Below, one piece after another: positions 49,059 through 60,097 of a stretch of 64,000 nucleotides of DNA (position 1 is its first letter; each line of letters starts with the position of its first letter). The position numbers were made by a program, and so were the translations under genes. Location of the stretch: positions 22,468,981 through 22,532,980 of the forward strand of contig NC_045147.1 in NCBI RefSeq assembly GCF_008831285.2, read 5' to 3'. The notes beneath the pieces are model-generated. The model saw only the letters and a program-made list of their open reading frames with translations. It did no database searches and had not been told where the DNA came from. This DNA comes from Nymphaea colorata (lineage: Eukaryota > Streptophyta > Magnoliopsida > Nymphaeales > Nymphaeaceae).

Positions 49059-49489
49059 GATGCATAAAAAGAAGGATGATGGGTTTGGCACTTAGCCCGG
49101 TGATAAGAGAAATACTTTTCCTTCTTACCTAAAATGCTTGGGCCTGCTGGGAACTCGGAAAGGTCAAGTTAATGTTTGAAGCCAAATGACTAATATGCCC
49201 TCCAAAAGAAGACAGGAGAAACCATTTTCCTTTACAAAGATAAAGTTGGAAAAAGGTGACTTTTCAAAATTTTGAAGCTAGGAGAAAGGGGGATACTCCT
49301 GGTCATATTTTTTCAAAATGTTACTCATAGATATTAACTTTCAAATAGTACAAATGTTTAAGTAATAAAAAACAATTTTGGACTGGTGATGTGAAATAGA
49401 GCGAGTGTAAGCTCACAAAAATAGGTTTCCCAGTTTGCTCAAGAACAAACTGCACAAGAAGTGTCTAAACTAGTTCGGCCTCCACTTAG

Positions 49490-49923
49490 GCTCTTAATCT
49501 ATGTCACACGGATACTTGGGTTTGGCCCACGTATCCGTATCTATACTCCGATACCTGGATCCCGATACCAATACTCATTGGATACGTCTGGATCGGGTCT
49601 GGGTCAAACCCGATCCGAACCCGTTAAAGAAAACCCGATTTCTTTTTTATCGACCTTTCTTTCTCCCTTTCACCCGACGAGGTCTGTGCCTTTAGGGTTT
49701 ATGCAGCTGCAGCAGATCATGGGCAAAGATGGCGGATAGTTTAATGTTTTTTGTGATGAACTATTAGTTTTAGTTTAATGTTTTTTTTTTTCATTTTATC
49801 ATTTGATAATATAAAATTAGCCGTATCCGCGTATCCTAAAAAATTAAAAATTACTGTATCCGCACCCGCATCTCCGTACCCATACCCGTATCGTACCAGT
49901 ATCCGTGTGACTTAGCTCTTAAT
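49490..49923. mobile_element. Non-autonomous TIR element with GTATCCG subterminal repeats and a perfect 9-bp target-site duplication
   Basis: Element body 49499-49914 (416 bp), flanked by identical GCTCTTAAT at 49490-49498 and 49915-49923. The left terminus CTATGTCACACGGATAC matches the reversed right terminus TAAGTCACACGGATAC at 15 of 16 positions. Both subterminal regions are packed with GTATCCG/CGGATAC and related words. The interior has no transposase ORF. A 9-bp duplication points to a Mutator-like origin (established for that superfamily), though the termini are much shorter than classic Mutator ends. Confidence 0.8.
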
Positions 49924-51432
49924 GAATGTAGATCATATGATACAAAATAAAAATACAAAAAATGATGTTGGTATTATATATATATATATATATATGAAAG
50001 AGATATGAGAGTAAAAGTTCAAATCTTTCGTATCAAATGTACCGAATGACCAATGATAAAAAATTTGTCACTAAATAAATTGTTACAGGAGTAATAGCAA
50101 CCACTTAGTCTATGGTGTTTTCAGATCTAGCATATTTGAATCCTTATATATATATATATATATATGATCATCAACTAGATAGTTGACCTACAATCCAATG
50201 AGAATATCAAATCTTCCTAATAGGAAGTACATTCACCTTTCACTTGGGAAAGCACAATTTTTAACTCGTTCGTTAAGTGCGGGGGGGCCTCTGCTGACGG
50301 AAACGTTAAATGTTTATGAGGCATTTGAAAAACGGATACAAACGCGCGAGAAGAATTGGTTTTTGCCATGAAACATGTTCTTTTTTTTCCCAAAAGAAAA
50401 AGTTGTTTCTCTTCTGTGAAAAAAAAAAAAGGAAGACACTATTTTCATCAACAACAAAGTAGAGGTGACAAAGTTAGATAGTCTCACCTCCAATTCTATA
50501 TGCAATTTTGGTTCAATTGTGATGCCAATTTCAATAAATACAAATCCAAAATACAAGTAAATAATACTTGAAATCAGATCCGTTTTACAAAAAATGACTC
50601 CTAAGTCTAAGCTGGATTCTAAATTCCATTTGCTGCTGCGTGGATTTGGACTTGTCACACATCTATCGTTCGCAGTCCAAATAAGTAACGTCTACATCAA
50701 TTTGACAATCTAACTTTCATCGGCCGTCCAATTCGACCAACTATGGGCCGTCAATTCGACCAACTATACTTAAAAAAAAAAACTTGAAATAAACTTAATT
50801 TATATGAAAAAACAATACTGGGTAACTCGGCAGACCTTGCACCCGTAGCAAATCCAGCAATAGAGTACCTATAACAGCAAAAACTTCAGATAATTAAAAT
50901 ATATTTTTGATAAAAAAAACGTAAATTTATGATCAACTTTGCATACACAAATAATCTGATACAAACATATATACAGATAAAGAAAGTTATGGAGTAAGGA
51001 TCTTTTCAAATACCGATATCAATGAGCGGTGCAGATTGTAGATCATCTTAGAAATGCGATTTAAGAGACGGCGTAATCTCCCCCATGATGGAAAAAAAAA
51101 AAACCTGCAAGCGGTTAAAAAAGCAAGGAAGGAAGACAAATTTGCTAACTTTTTGAGACGCCGTGTCATTTTCTTCGTCTTCTGTTTTGCTCCAGGTTGT
51201 ATAATGAAATTGCGGGCCTTTTACTCACGCCTCTGCATGTGCGGTGGACGGTTTAGACACGATTTCGGATGTGTCCTTGCTTTTTTCTCCCCCCTTCCAT
51301 TATTTTATCAATAAATATTTGTAGTTGGCAGCCATCAGCCTCCCCGAAGAAGCAGATTCCTTCGTGCTTCCTCCCAACCAAAAAGAGAAAAAGAAAATAA
51401 TTTAAAATTGAGTTTTCCTCCTGCCCAGCATC

Positions 51433-51440
51433 TATAAATA
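51433..51440 (+). promoter_or_regulatory. TATA box of the bZIP gene
   Basis: TATAAATA at 51433-51440 in a CT-rich context, about 1.04 kb upstream of the bZIP start codon. This puts transcription start near 51465. Confidence 0.6.
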
Positions 51441-51538
51441 GCCCCTTTCGGAACCATTGCGGCCTTCTTTCCCCCAACTTTTGATCTGCTTTGCTTTGTT
51501 CTCCTTGGTGTTGCTTCCCTTTCTGGTTGTTCCTTCGG

Positions 51539-52222
51539 GTAAGTTTCTTTTTTTCCCTTCCTTTTCTTCTTTTCTTTTTCTTTGTTTTTGTGGTTTGTGC
51601 TTTTTGTTAGTTTTTTCTTTTGAGGGGTTGGGGAACCCAATGCCCTGATTCTTGGTTTTTTCGTTGCTGATGTTCTCCAACTCTTTTTTGGATTTGTTGG
51701 TGGTTCTCTCTGTGAGGGATTTTAGGAGACAACGCCATTTGAAGCTTCCATGCCATGGTTCTGTAAAATATTTTGAGAAAGCCCCTTTTGGTGTGGTTTT
51801 TTGCTTCGCGTATTAGTCTAATTCGTTGTTACAACGTACTGATTACTCTTTTTTGTTGGCTTTCTGATTATGGTGCCTCTTTGATGGGTTGATTAATCTT
51901 TAGTTGGCAATTTCAACCTTTGATGGCCTGTATAGCCTGACAAATCCGGCTGCATTTTGTTTTTTCGTGCTCGTTTCTTTATAATGTACAATATCTCCAG
52001 CGAACAATTGGTGCCAGGGTGCGATTCATCTTCTATTTCGGATCTTGGTCGCTCTCTTCGTTTTGTTTTTTCTGTTTCCTGGTAGCTCCTTTCATTGTGA
52101 AGCCACATTTCCAGTTTGTGGTTTTAGGGATGGGCTTACATATGTTGCTTGGATTTCTTCGTGGCTATTTTTTTTTCAAGAACTTGTATGCTGATTAGTG
52201 CTTCATTTCTTACCTTGGGCAG
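51539..52222 (+). other. Probable 5' leader intron of the bZIP gene
   Basis: Donor CTTCGG|GTAAGT at 51539 and acceptor TTACCTTGGGCAG ending at 52222 are strong, the interval is T-rich as plant introns are, and removing it leaves a leader of roughly 330 nt with only two upstream ATGs. This is inferred from splice signals. Confidence 0.5.
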
Positions 52223-52230
52223 GTTTCTTG

Positions 52231-52281
52231 ATGTTTCTCGGATCAGGCTTTGAAGCAGTAACTTCTTCCTGGCCTTTATGA
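52231..52281 (+). CDS. uORF1 of the bZIP leader (16 codons)
   Basis: Opens at ATG 52231 (MFLGSGFEAV...) and its TGA (52279-52281) overlaps the ATG of the next uORF (52278-52280) as ATGA. The peptide itself shows no motif I recognise. The overlap means ribosomes that translate uORF1 finish exactly at the uORF2 start, so it could modulate access to uORF2. Confidence 0.45.
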   Translation: MFLGSGFEAVTSSWPL

Positions 52282-52364
52282 GCTGCTCAGTTCACTTCCG
52301 CTGGATACCTCTGCTTCAGTCCTTCTCTGTTGTCTTTCTCTACTGGTTCTACGTGTTCTCTTGA
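52278..52364 (+). CDS. Sucrose-control upstream ORF (SC-uORF, 28 aa)
   Basis: The frame starts MSCSVHFRWIPLL and ends SFSVVFLYWFYVFS, directly before TGA at 52362. This C-terminus matches the conserved sucrose-control peptide of group S1 bZIP leaders (AtbZIP11/ATB2 type), which stalls ribosomes on its own mRNA when sucrose is high and so lowers translation of the main ORF. An in-frame stop at 52251-52253 fixes the start at 52278. The stop lies 109 nt before the bZIP ATG, with no other ATG in between. Confidence 0.92.
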   Translation: MSCSVHFRWIPLLQSFSVVFLYWFYVFS

Positions 52365-52473
52365 ACTGACTTACCGTTTCTCTCCGCTTGAATTTTCCTT
52401 CTTTTTTTTTAGCCGTTGATTCTGCAATTTACTCCTTAGTCCTTGTTGTTTGAGATTCTTGTAAATAAGAGCC

Positions 52474-52983
52474 ATGTCTTCCCCGTTGCAATTCAACGCC
52501 ACGGACGCAGCGACAGCTGCGGCATCATCACCCCCTTCACCCCCTGCGCTAGTAGCTAGTCATGTGCAGAGCAGTTCTGGATCAGAGGGAGATCCCCATT
52601 CTGTAGTCGATGAAAGGAAGCGTAAACGAATGATCTCAAATCGGGAGTCGGCTAGGCGGTCTAGGATGAGGAAGCAACAGCACTTGGATGAACTGTTAGG
52701 CCAAGTGACCCGCCTCCAGACTGAAAATAACCAGATGGTATCAAGGATTGATGCGGCAGCGCAACAGTATCAGGGAATCGACGGCGAGAATGCCGTTTTG
52801 CGAGCTCAGGTCAATGAGCTGACTGAGAGGCTCCAATATTTGAACTCTGTGCTTCATTTCTTGGAAGATTTCAGTGGAATGGCCATGGACATCCCGGAGA
52901 TTCCGGACCCGCTTTTGAAGCCATGGCAGCTGCCTTGCCCGCCTCAGCCTATTTTTGCATCTGCCGACATGTTGCAATACTGA
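52474..52983 (+). CDS. Group S1 bZIP transcription factor (bZIP11/bZIP44-like)
   Basis: DNA-binding protein of 169 aa, intronless as is usual for group S. The basic region DERKRKRMISNRESARRSRMR (47-67) holds the invariant Asn56 and Arg64. The zipper starts at Leu74 and keeps heptad hydrophobics at 81, 88, 95, 102, 109, 116 and 123, the long zipper typical of this group. The N-terminus is Ser/Ala/Pro-rich and the C-terminus ends FASADMLQY. Group S1 factors dimerise with group C bZIPs, bind ACGT-type elements, and reprogramme amino-acid and sugar metabolism under low energy. The SC-uORF upstream assigns this gene to S1 and predicts translational repression by sucrose. Which S1 orthologue (bZIP2, 11, 44 or other) cannot be settled by eye. 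Confidence 0.95.
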   Translation: MSSPLQFNATDAATAAASSPPSPPALVASHVQSSSGSEGDPHSVVDERKRKRMISNRESARRSRMRKQQHLDELLGQVTRLQTENNQMVSRIDAAAQQYQGIDGENAVLRAQVNELTERLQYLNSVLHFLEDFSGMAMDIPEIPDPLLKPWQLPCPPQPIFASADMLQY

Positions 52984-53036
52984 TCGGTTGTTGCTCAGGA
53001 GAGTAAAAACTTGTTAACTTCTCATCTCGGTTCTGC

Positions 53037-53090
53037 TGAGTTTGTATGAGTAGTTGCCTCTCTGAGTTTGTATGAGTAGTTGCCTCTCTG
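53037..53090. repeat. Two-copy 26-bp tandem repeat in the bZIP 3' UTR
   Basis: The word TTTGTATGAGTAGTTGCCTC at 53041 recurs at 53067, with matching flanks CTGAG and TCTG. Confidence 0.95.
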
Positions 53091-53751
53091 ATTCCTTTCT
53101 TTGTGTTTTCGTTGTCATTGGTTGATGTGAGGCACGAGAATGTAAGCTCTGCGCTGGTTCATGAATGTTGCTATGAAATGGGGTGTGGTGTTTCTGTTTA
53201 TGTTCAAAATGGAGCAAATTATTAAGTACTGCTTTTCTGTCGTGGCCAATCGTCATCCATGGCTTATGGTTGTTTTCATCGTATCCTTATTTTCTGGAGG
53301 GGGATTTGTAAGCGACCTATGATAAATCTAAAATCCTCATGAACAATAACGCTGTTGATGAGTTTCTTTGGTGCTTCGCTGTTGTTGGTTGAACTTGAGA
53401 AATATTCTTGGGACATTTAAGGAACCCTTGTAGGTTGGTAGATGTATGAATTGCCAGATTATATCAAGTCTTTCCCTGAAACTAATCAATTAAGTGAAGT
53501 TTCCACATACTTCTGGAAAAATGAGATGCAGTACCATGCTTTTCAAGATGCTACACGACTTTTTGTTTAGGATCTTCCATGATTTTTCCCTTCGAGCGAA
53601 GGAAGAGAGGGTCACGTTAAGGTTGGAAGAATTGGGGTTTCCCTGGCAGCGTGGGCATGGCCTCGGGGTTTTACACCAGCGGAAATTAACTCTTATTTAT
53701 TAATGCATTTTCACTGTATAAGAACCAAGAAATTTAAAAAGCTATATGCAT

Positions 53752-53792
<41 letters not shown>
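53752..53792. repeat. Compound (TG)n(AG)n microsatellite
   Basis: TG repeats pass directly into AG repeats about 770 bp downstream of the bZIP stop. Confidence 0.95.
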
Positions 53793-56700
53793 GGACTGCT
53801 AGATGCAGTTTCCCAGTATGAGAAATAAAAGAGTTCCCTGTATGAGAAACTAAAAACAAAATAAATTACTGCGTGTGTGTCAGGGGGGAGAGAGAGAGAC
53901 CGAGAGAGAGAGAGTGCGTGTGAAATGCTTTCCTCAGGATGTGGCTTTGTACATAGACGAGTGCAGGGCCGTATTGCCTCTCCACAGGCATAATGGCAGG
54001 CGTTTTACTAGCTCTGCTTAATATTGCAGTTTACTGACAAGAAAACGAAAATAGCTTAAAACTTTTTACTATCAAATTTTGTGCAATGAGAGAGGGAGAA
54101 AGGACGGCTTTGAAAAATGCCTCTTGCTACATGATCTGTATCTTCACCACTTTTGCAGGATGATGAGAGTGAGCCCAACCACCCAGCCTCGCTAAGACAA
54201 CACTAGAAAAACCAGAGAAGGAGAATGGCAAAGTTGTGACTTGATCCAGGGTCTTCAACTTTCAAACTGTGTATAGGCCCTCTAGACCTCACGATTGCAG
54301 GAATTTTGTTATATCTACTTATTGTTGTCTATTTTTTGAAAAGCATGCTTTAGATCAAATTCATTGAATGAAAAGTCTTGCACTTTTTCTTACTAGATTC
54401 TGTCACATTATGACCTGTTGAAGTTTCACATCTAAAAATGCTTCAATGGCACGGAAATGTACAGTTTACCTATTGTAAGCCAGGAATTTAGTTTTCCCAT
54501 CAAAACAAGTTTTTGGAAGTGGTTTTCTGAAGCTAGTTTCGATCCTTAAAACAGGTCCGAAACCATGTTTAACGACTCTGTTTCTCATAAGGGCCTAATG
54601 TGGGATCGATCTTATGGAAATTGATCCTAAGGTACCATTTTCTATTGTCCAGTACAGATGTAATTTTCTAATTACAACTCATTATGAAACAAGAATGGTT
54701 TAGTGGGTTGCTGACAGTCTATTCAGAAGCAGTGTTCTCTGTTTCAGATTATGTATTAAAGGGATAATATTTGTTGTTTTAGGCGGAAGATGGCTTCTTA
54801 TCTAGAAACTACCCAGATATTAACTGGGTTTCACAATTTCCAAATTTCTGTAGGTTATCAATATATTGTTGGTTGTTATCGTTTTATACATTGTCGATGT
54901 CTTGTTGGTTGACTTTGTTTATTGTTTCTTTTGGTTTCCATTGCCTACGGAGGTTCTTGATTTAGTTCATTTAGCATCGACTACAGCCGAAAGCATTCTT
55001 ATCATGAAGAGGATGGGATAATCTATAAGAATATGCCTTTCTGTTATGGTTCATTTGTCTGTTTCTTAAGGCAATTTATTACTTGCAACTGCAGTTCCCA
55101 TATTTTAGTTCTACGCTCTTGTCATACTGGAAAGACTTTTGGGAGTCCAACATCACCATTATCGATAGAAAAATCAAGCGTTATGGAACATATGGTTTTC
55201 TCTATGTTCTTGATATACTAGTCTATTCTTCTTTATTTCTACCGACGCTTATCATCGTTTGTGTGTCAATGAGTTGTACCTGTGCCGTTTGCATGTAAGC
55301 TAATAAACAACTAAATGACTGACCAAGCATGACCTACGCCATTAAGGAGATGAACTGCTTCTGTTCTTTAAATAGTGCGCTACAAACTCTCAGATATTCT
55401 TTTCTGTGAGTGCTCAAGATCTCAACTCCTACGTGGCATAAGTCTTGCTGTAAATTTATTGATAGTGAGGAAGGGCCTGGTATAAAAATTCTCTAAGATT
55501 CTCTTCAGATATGCGAGTAATTCTTGTGGCAGACCATAATTTCTCTTGAACCTTATGGCAAAGATTGCCCTCATGATCAAGTACCGGATATTAGTTTGCC
55601 AATTTCTCACCTAACGTATGAAAGAAGTTTGCAAAAGATTAGCTTTGAGACCATCTAAGCATTATAAAGAGTAAGAGCAAAAAATTGCTGTTGCTAAACT
55701 GCAATATCCATGGTTAAACAAGGAACTGAACCCAGAACTTGCTCATGCTGACGTCCAACAGGATGAACTCGAAACCAAAGTGATGCGTTTTGCAATAAGA
55801 GATTTCAATTCCTTTCCAGTTTAAAAACGATCTGGATACTGCATTGTCTTGGGCAGTGAAAGAGTTGAGTTTACCTGCCCAGGAAACTTTCTGGTTAACT
55901 GGCTGGTTTTTTAGACAGTTAAATCTGGTTCCATAGGCATGTAATATTTTTGTTAAGCAGCTTTGCACAAGATTTTGTTCATTTCAATAATTTAGATGTG
56001 GATGCATCATGATTGATGAGGAAGATGGTACTAGAAAAAAATGAGCATGGAACACAATTGGGGCCGGTTAAAAGATATAATGTCTTCATTTCTAGTCCTT
56101 TGCAGAGGTGGAACCGAAGCTGCAAGGGTAAGTTAAGATCTGCCAGTCTAGGGGCCTGAGCTCAGTGTGGAAGTAGGGGGATTGAGAAAGCAACGGTTCT
56201 CTGTGGGTTTACTTTGGTTGGTGGTATTGGATCTACCGTGCCCTTGAAAGCAGACAGCCGTCCTCTGCGTACTCTAGTATGCGTGAAGCCAAAGAGATAA
56301 ATAAAGACTGAGCTGCTGGGAAATCTCAGTCATCTTCTTCTCTTAGATGAAATAGCTACCCTTTATTTCTTCCATCGCTCAGTCAGTTAGTTCTTCTGTT
56401 TGAGCAATTAGGATCCTAAGCGTTTTTAAAGTTAGAAAATAAGAGACAAAAATAGTTAAAATTTTCAAATCACAGGACACTAAAATATGCACATAGCATC
56501 AGTAAAAGAGCTAACTGCGCATAATTAAACAGTAGTAATATCTTTTGATTGGCAATGCTTTATTGTTCAGAATATATTTTGTTTGCCACGGAAGGCAGAA
56601 CGTCTTAGCTGCAGGTGCAGTAGCCGGGCCGGGATTCGATTTGTTAATACCTGATTAGAGGGCTTACTGAATCAGTTTTGGCTGGTCTGGTTTTTACTAA

Positions 56701-57636
56701 ATCAGTCTGCTCCCTTTGTTTGTGTGTGTGAGTGTGTGTGTGTGTGCATGCGTTGCAACCACAGACATTTGCACTGTCAAAGATCTCTTTTTATCAGGTT
56801 TGTGTCTCTGGCGAAATCCGTAAGATTTAACTGAATAGTCTTGATTAAATATTCTCTTAATGTCTTCTCTGAGATAATCGAATTCGGACTGTGGAGATAA
56901 GTTTTTGCTCCTAACTGAAGGAAAGCATCTAATCTAATCAAAGTATATTATGCTAGATTTACAGTTCGACCTTGGGAAACAAATCCAAACCATCTGAGTT
57001 CTACTTACGTTATCATTATGAATTGGGGAGAGAGAGGAAGAAGCATTTAACTGTAAAAAAACATGCGCCTTTTCATGGAAGGTTCTTAAATAAATTTTTG
57101 TGGGGAGTTTTGATTTTTCAGAATTTAGGTGTTTCTCCTGTTGGCGTGAAATAAGCACAAGTTGGTTCTTTTCAATAACGGTACGGATACTTCTGCCGGC
57201 AACCTGACCTTCTTCATCAATACATGCTGTTCATATAGCACGACGAATAGCGGCATGAACTGATCCTAAAATCGAGAAGGTTCTCTGCATGACTGAAGAT
57301 CTAGAATCACAATCCTGTCCTATGATGAATATTTTAGCCCTTTTAGATCTGAGCTTTAAACTATTCAAAAGATGGCTTTTCACATAAAACAGAAGTATAT
57401 TAACCTATCAGATATACAAATTAATGGTACAAATATATGAAGTTCAAACTACTGCTGCTTACTATTTATTGCCTTGTGCACCATAATTTATTGATAGGCA
57501 ATGACGATCCCATAATTGTGGAAAAGCAAAAGTAAACGGTAACTAGAGGGAGGGAGAGAGAGAGAAAAAAATATATTATCATTTTTCATCTAGAGTGATA
57601 AACTGCATCGACATGCCCAACACGACCAACCAACTC

Positions 57637-58020
57637 TCAGTCCTCATATGTGCGGCACTCCTCGGTCGAAGGATTGTCCTTGCAGAATGCCTCCAGTGGA
57701 TCTGCGTCGATCTCCTTCTGCTTCTGGCGCGCGTCGCTCGCGGCGGCGCTGAGTTCCTCCACCTCGTCCCAGGCGGCGACGCACTCGCCGCTCGCCGGGT
57801 CGCCGGCGCAGGCTTCCTGCGCGTGCTTGATGCTCTCCTGCACCGCGTCGGATATGTTCTGCTGCTGGGGCGGTGTAGCCCTAACATGCAAGGCCAACCT
57901 CCTAGCGCTCATTCTCAGGGGAAAATTCACGGTGGCGAGAGCGTGAAGCCTCTGAACCTCTGGCTTAGGAGCTGCCCACCTGGTGTTTGGGAGAGTAACA
58001 CTGGTTATGGTGGCCGCCAT
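57637..58020 (-). CDS. CP12: Calvin cycle protein CP12, chloroplastic
   Basis: Redox-controlled linker that binds GAPDH and phosphoribulokinase in the chloroplast stroma and switches both off in the dark. Single exon, 127 aa. The first ~47 residues are basic and hydroxylated with almost no acids, as a transit peptide. The mature part holds the N-terminal cysteine pair (Cys71, Cys80 in EACAGDPASGEC), the family signature AAWDEVEELSA (82-92), and the C-terminal pair (Cys113, Cys122 in AFCKDNPSTEEC) that closes the GAPDH-binding loop. The end RTYED is the usual GAPDH-contact tail. All four regulatory cysteines are present. A GATAAG box lies about 130 bp upstream. The ATG at 58020 is the first in frame. 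Confidence 0.96.
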   Translation of the reverse strand: MAATITSVTLPNTRWAAPKPEVQRLHALATVNFPLRMSARRLALHVRATPPQQQNISDAVQESIKHAQEACAGDPASGECVAAWDEVEELSAAASDARQKQKEIDADPLEAFCKDNPSTEECRTYED

Positions 58021-58150
58021 TGTTGCTCCTTTTCCTCCCTCTTCCTTGTTGTGCCTTCAAATCGGTAGTCAAGCAAGGCTAGAAGCTCCAAGCAGCAGGG
58101 AATAAAAAGGAGATATGGTTATGAGCGCAGTCTTTTGGAGACACACAATT

Positions 58151-58156
58151 CTTATC
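58151..58156 (-). promoter_or_regulatory. I-box (GATAAG) upstream of CP12
   Basis: CTTATC on the + strand, GATAAG on the coding strand, about 130 bp before the CP12 ATG. I-boxes are common in light-regulated photosynthesis promoters, but a six-base match can occur by chance. Confidence 0.25.
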
Positions 58157-60097
58157 AGTTGTTGCCAAATAATATGATGCCACGTTTGCTTGGCAACTTG
58201 ATTTTTCTCTAGGTTTGGTTGCCCAACTGTAAGAATGATATCGGCCCAACTGATACAATGTGTTCGCATCGCTCGGTATGGGCGCGTATCGTCTTATATT
58301 TTTTATTTTTAAAATTTTAAACATAGTTAAAATATTTTGCATGGATTGGGAAAAATAAAAAATTATTAAAAAAACTTATATTTAGAGTCTCCCTTTATCA
58401 CAATATAAAAAAACAGGCTTCCATAGCTTCATTTTTGCTAGCAACTGCCGAGCCGAACTGAACTGGGGCATATCATCTTGGAACATGTGAAAATTTAAGT
58501 TGTCGTTTTGAGTTTCAAATTAGTGTTCCTATGTAACTCAGCTAGTATTATCATTTCATTCAACTTGGGCACATACATGGCATGGCAACACCTATTAGAG
58601 AAAAGAAAAAATAGGGAGGCTTAGATACGAGATTATAGCTAATATACAAGTACCTAAATGGAATTTTCATTTTTTCCTTGTAAAATATCTGTTATCATAA
58701 TTTTGACATTATCCTTTTTTGGTGTGGAAAAGAATTATCATGGCCAGGAGCTAGGGAGGAGCAACAAGGCTGAAGCTTTCAGAATCCAAGTTGATTCCTC
58801 CTTGTGACTCAGACCACAAATTTCCAGAATGAATCTTCTTCATGGACGCAAAGAATCCTATGGGAGCTTAAAGACAAGCTCAGCCCTTAGCCACAAGCTC
58901 ATAGCCCTCATATAGATCATGTTGTGTAGATGCACTTGGCAAATATCTGTATTAGTTTAGAAATATCATGATATTCTTAGACGTGACGTGCACGGGAACT
59001 CCCCTAACATGGGGCCCTAAGTTCACGGCCGAACATATAACCTGCTACATATATGTTTATGGTTCTGATGTTTATCCGAGATTTCAATCCAAATTTGGAT
59101 ATGATTAATTCGAGTTTATAAGAGAGTCTGAAATTTGATCTGTAATCAAATTTGGATTTGGTACCATCTTTCCTTTTACAGAATCCAACAGATGTCTGAC
59201 TAGAGTGGATGGTTTAAGTTACATGCAAAATTACTCATTCTTTGGTATTTTCACAAAGAACTGCCTAAAGTTTGGTAAGATACAATTAACAGCCTAAATT
59301 TATAAAGCAATCGACAAACATAAGCTTCATACATGGAAAATATTAAAATATATTTAAGAAGCCATTTTACTTTACTTATTATCTTTAAATATTTACCACA
59401 ATCCACATTTTTTTGGCTGCCTTAGCACGATTTCATAATTTTTTTGGGTACGGTTGTCTGGAAAAAAAAACGTATTGAAAATAAGCGTGCGAGAAATGTG
59501 CATTCGTTGAAAGATCGACTTAAAAAAACGGTGATTTGTAAATTTCTTTTTTGAGGAAATTATCATTTTTTATCAACTAAAGCAGTTTTCTCAAATATAT
59601 TGAACATTTTCTGTTCATGCAATGTTTATCTTAATTATTATGTAAGTTTAGGCAGTTGCTCGTGATTTCTCAGACATTAGGTGGTTATCTATAAATAAGC
59701 AAAAAAAGTGCTATTCATAAATTTCTCAAAATTAAATATCTAAATGTAGACAAAGCTGTTCTTTGACATGTTAATAATATGACAGGAAGTGGTGTTTTCA
59801 GAACATGTCATTGTATCTTCTCATTGTCTGGCTTTATAAGACTTCGCAACAAATGGTTGTAATTCCATAAAGGCTTCTTCTTCTTCTTCCTTCGCTGCCA
59901 AGTCTCCTAAAACTGAAGATGCGAATGCTCAACAGGGTGCAGACACATTTTCATTAACCAGGTGACATTTTTACTCTGCACAGCTACGAACTTCGTAACA
60001 ACTTAACCACAGGGCTCATCACCAGCAGAAGCAGCAAAAGCATCACCATCATCATAGACGTCGTCATCATGATCATTCTCTTAATGGTCGACCTTCA
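58157..60097. other. CP12 promoter and spacer to the TENA gene
   Basis: The region near CP12 includes its promoter. Around 59060-59170 there are ATTTGGATTTGG/AAATTTGGATATG words shared with 26650-26690. The rest is AT-rich with no coding signal; the final ~150 bp before 60098 may be TENA 3' UTR. Confidence 0.55.

Larger units (their letters stand above)
43636..51430. other. SAR1 3' UTR and 7.8-kb repeat-rich spacer
   Basis: No exon of a known protein was found. Contents: (TA)n at 44382-44428, a 107-bp tandem duplication at 45999-46205, (CT)n(AT)n at 46336-46416, a MITE-like element at 48857-49028 with a duplicated end, a TIR element with target-site duplication at 49490-49923, and (AT)n tracts near 49976-49995 and 50146-50165. 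The SAR1 3' UTR probably covers the first few hundred bases. Confidence 0.6.
52984..57636. other. bZIP 3' UTR and spacer up to CP12
   Basis: Contains a 26-bp tandem repeat in the likely bZIP 3' UTR (53037-53090), a compound (TG)n(AG)n microsatellite (53752-53792), a second AG-rich patch (about 53882-53915) and a (TG)n run near 56720-56746. No exon or RNA gene was recognised. The last 200 bp before 57637 are probably the CP12 3' UTR. Confidence 0.6.

Noticed and set aside
57595-58068. 157-codon + strand ORF
   Set aside because: Antisense shadow of the CP12 coding region, which is GC-rich and therefore open in several frames.
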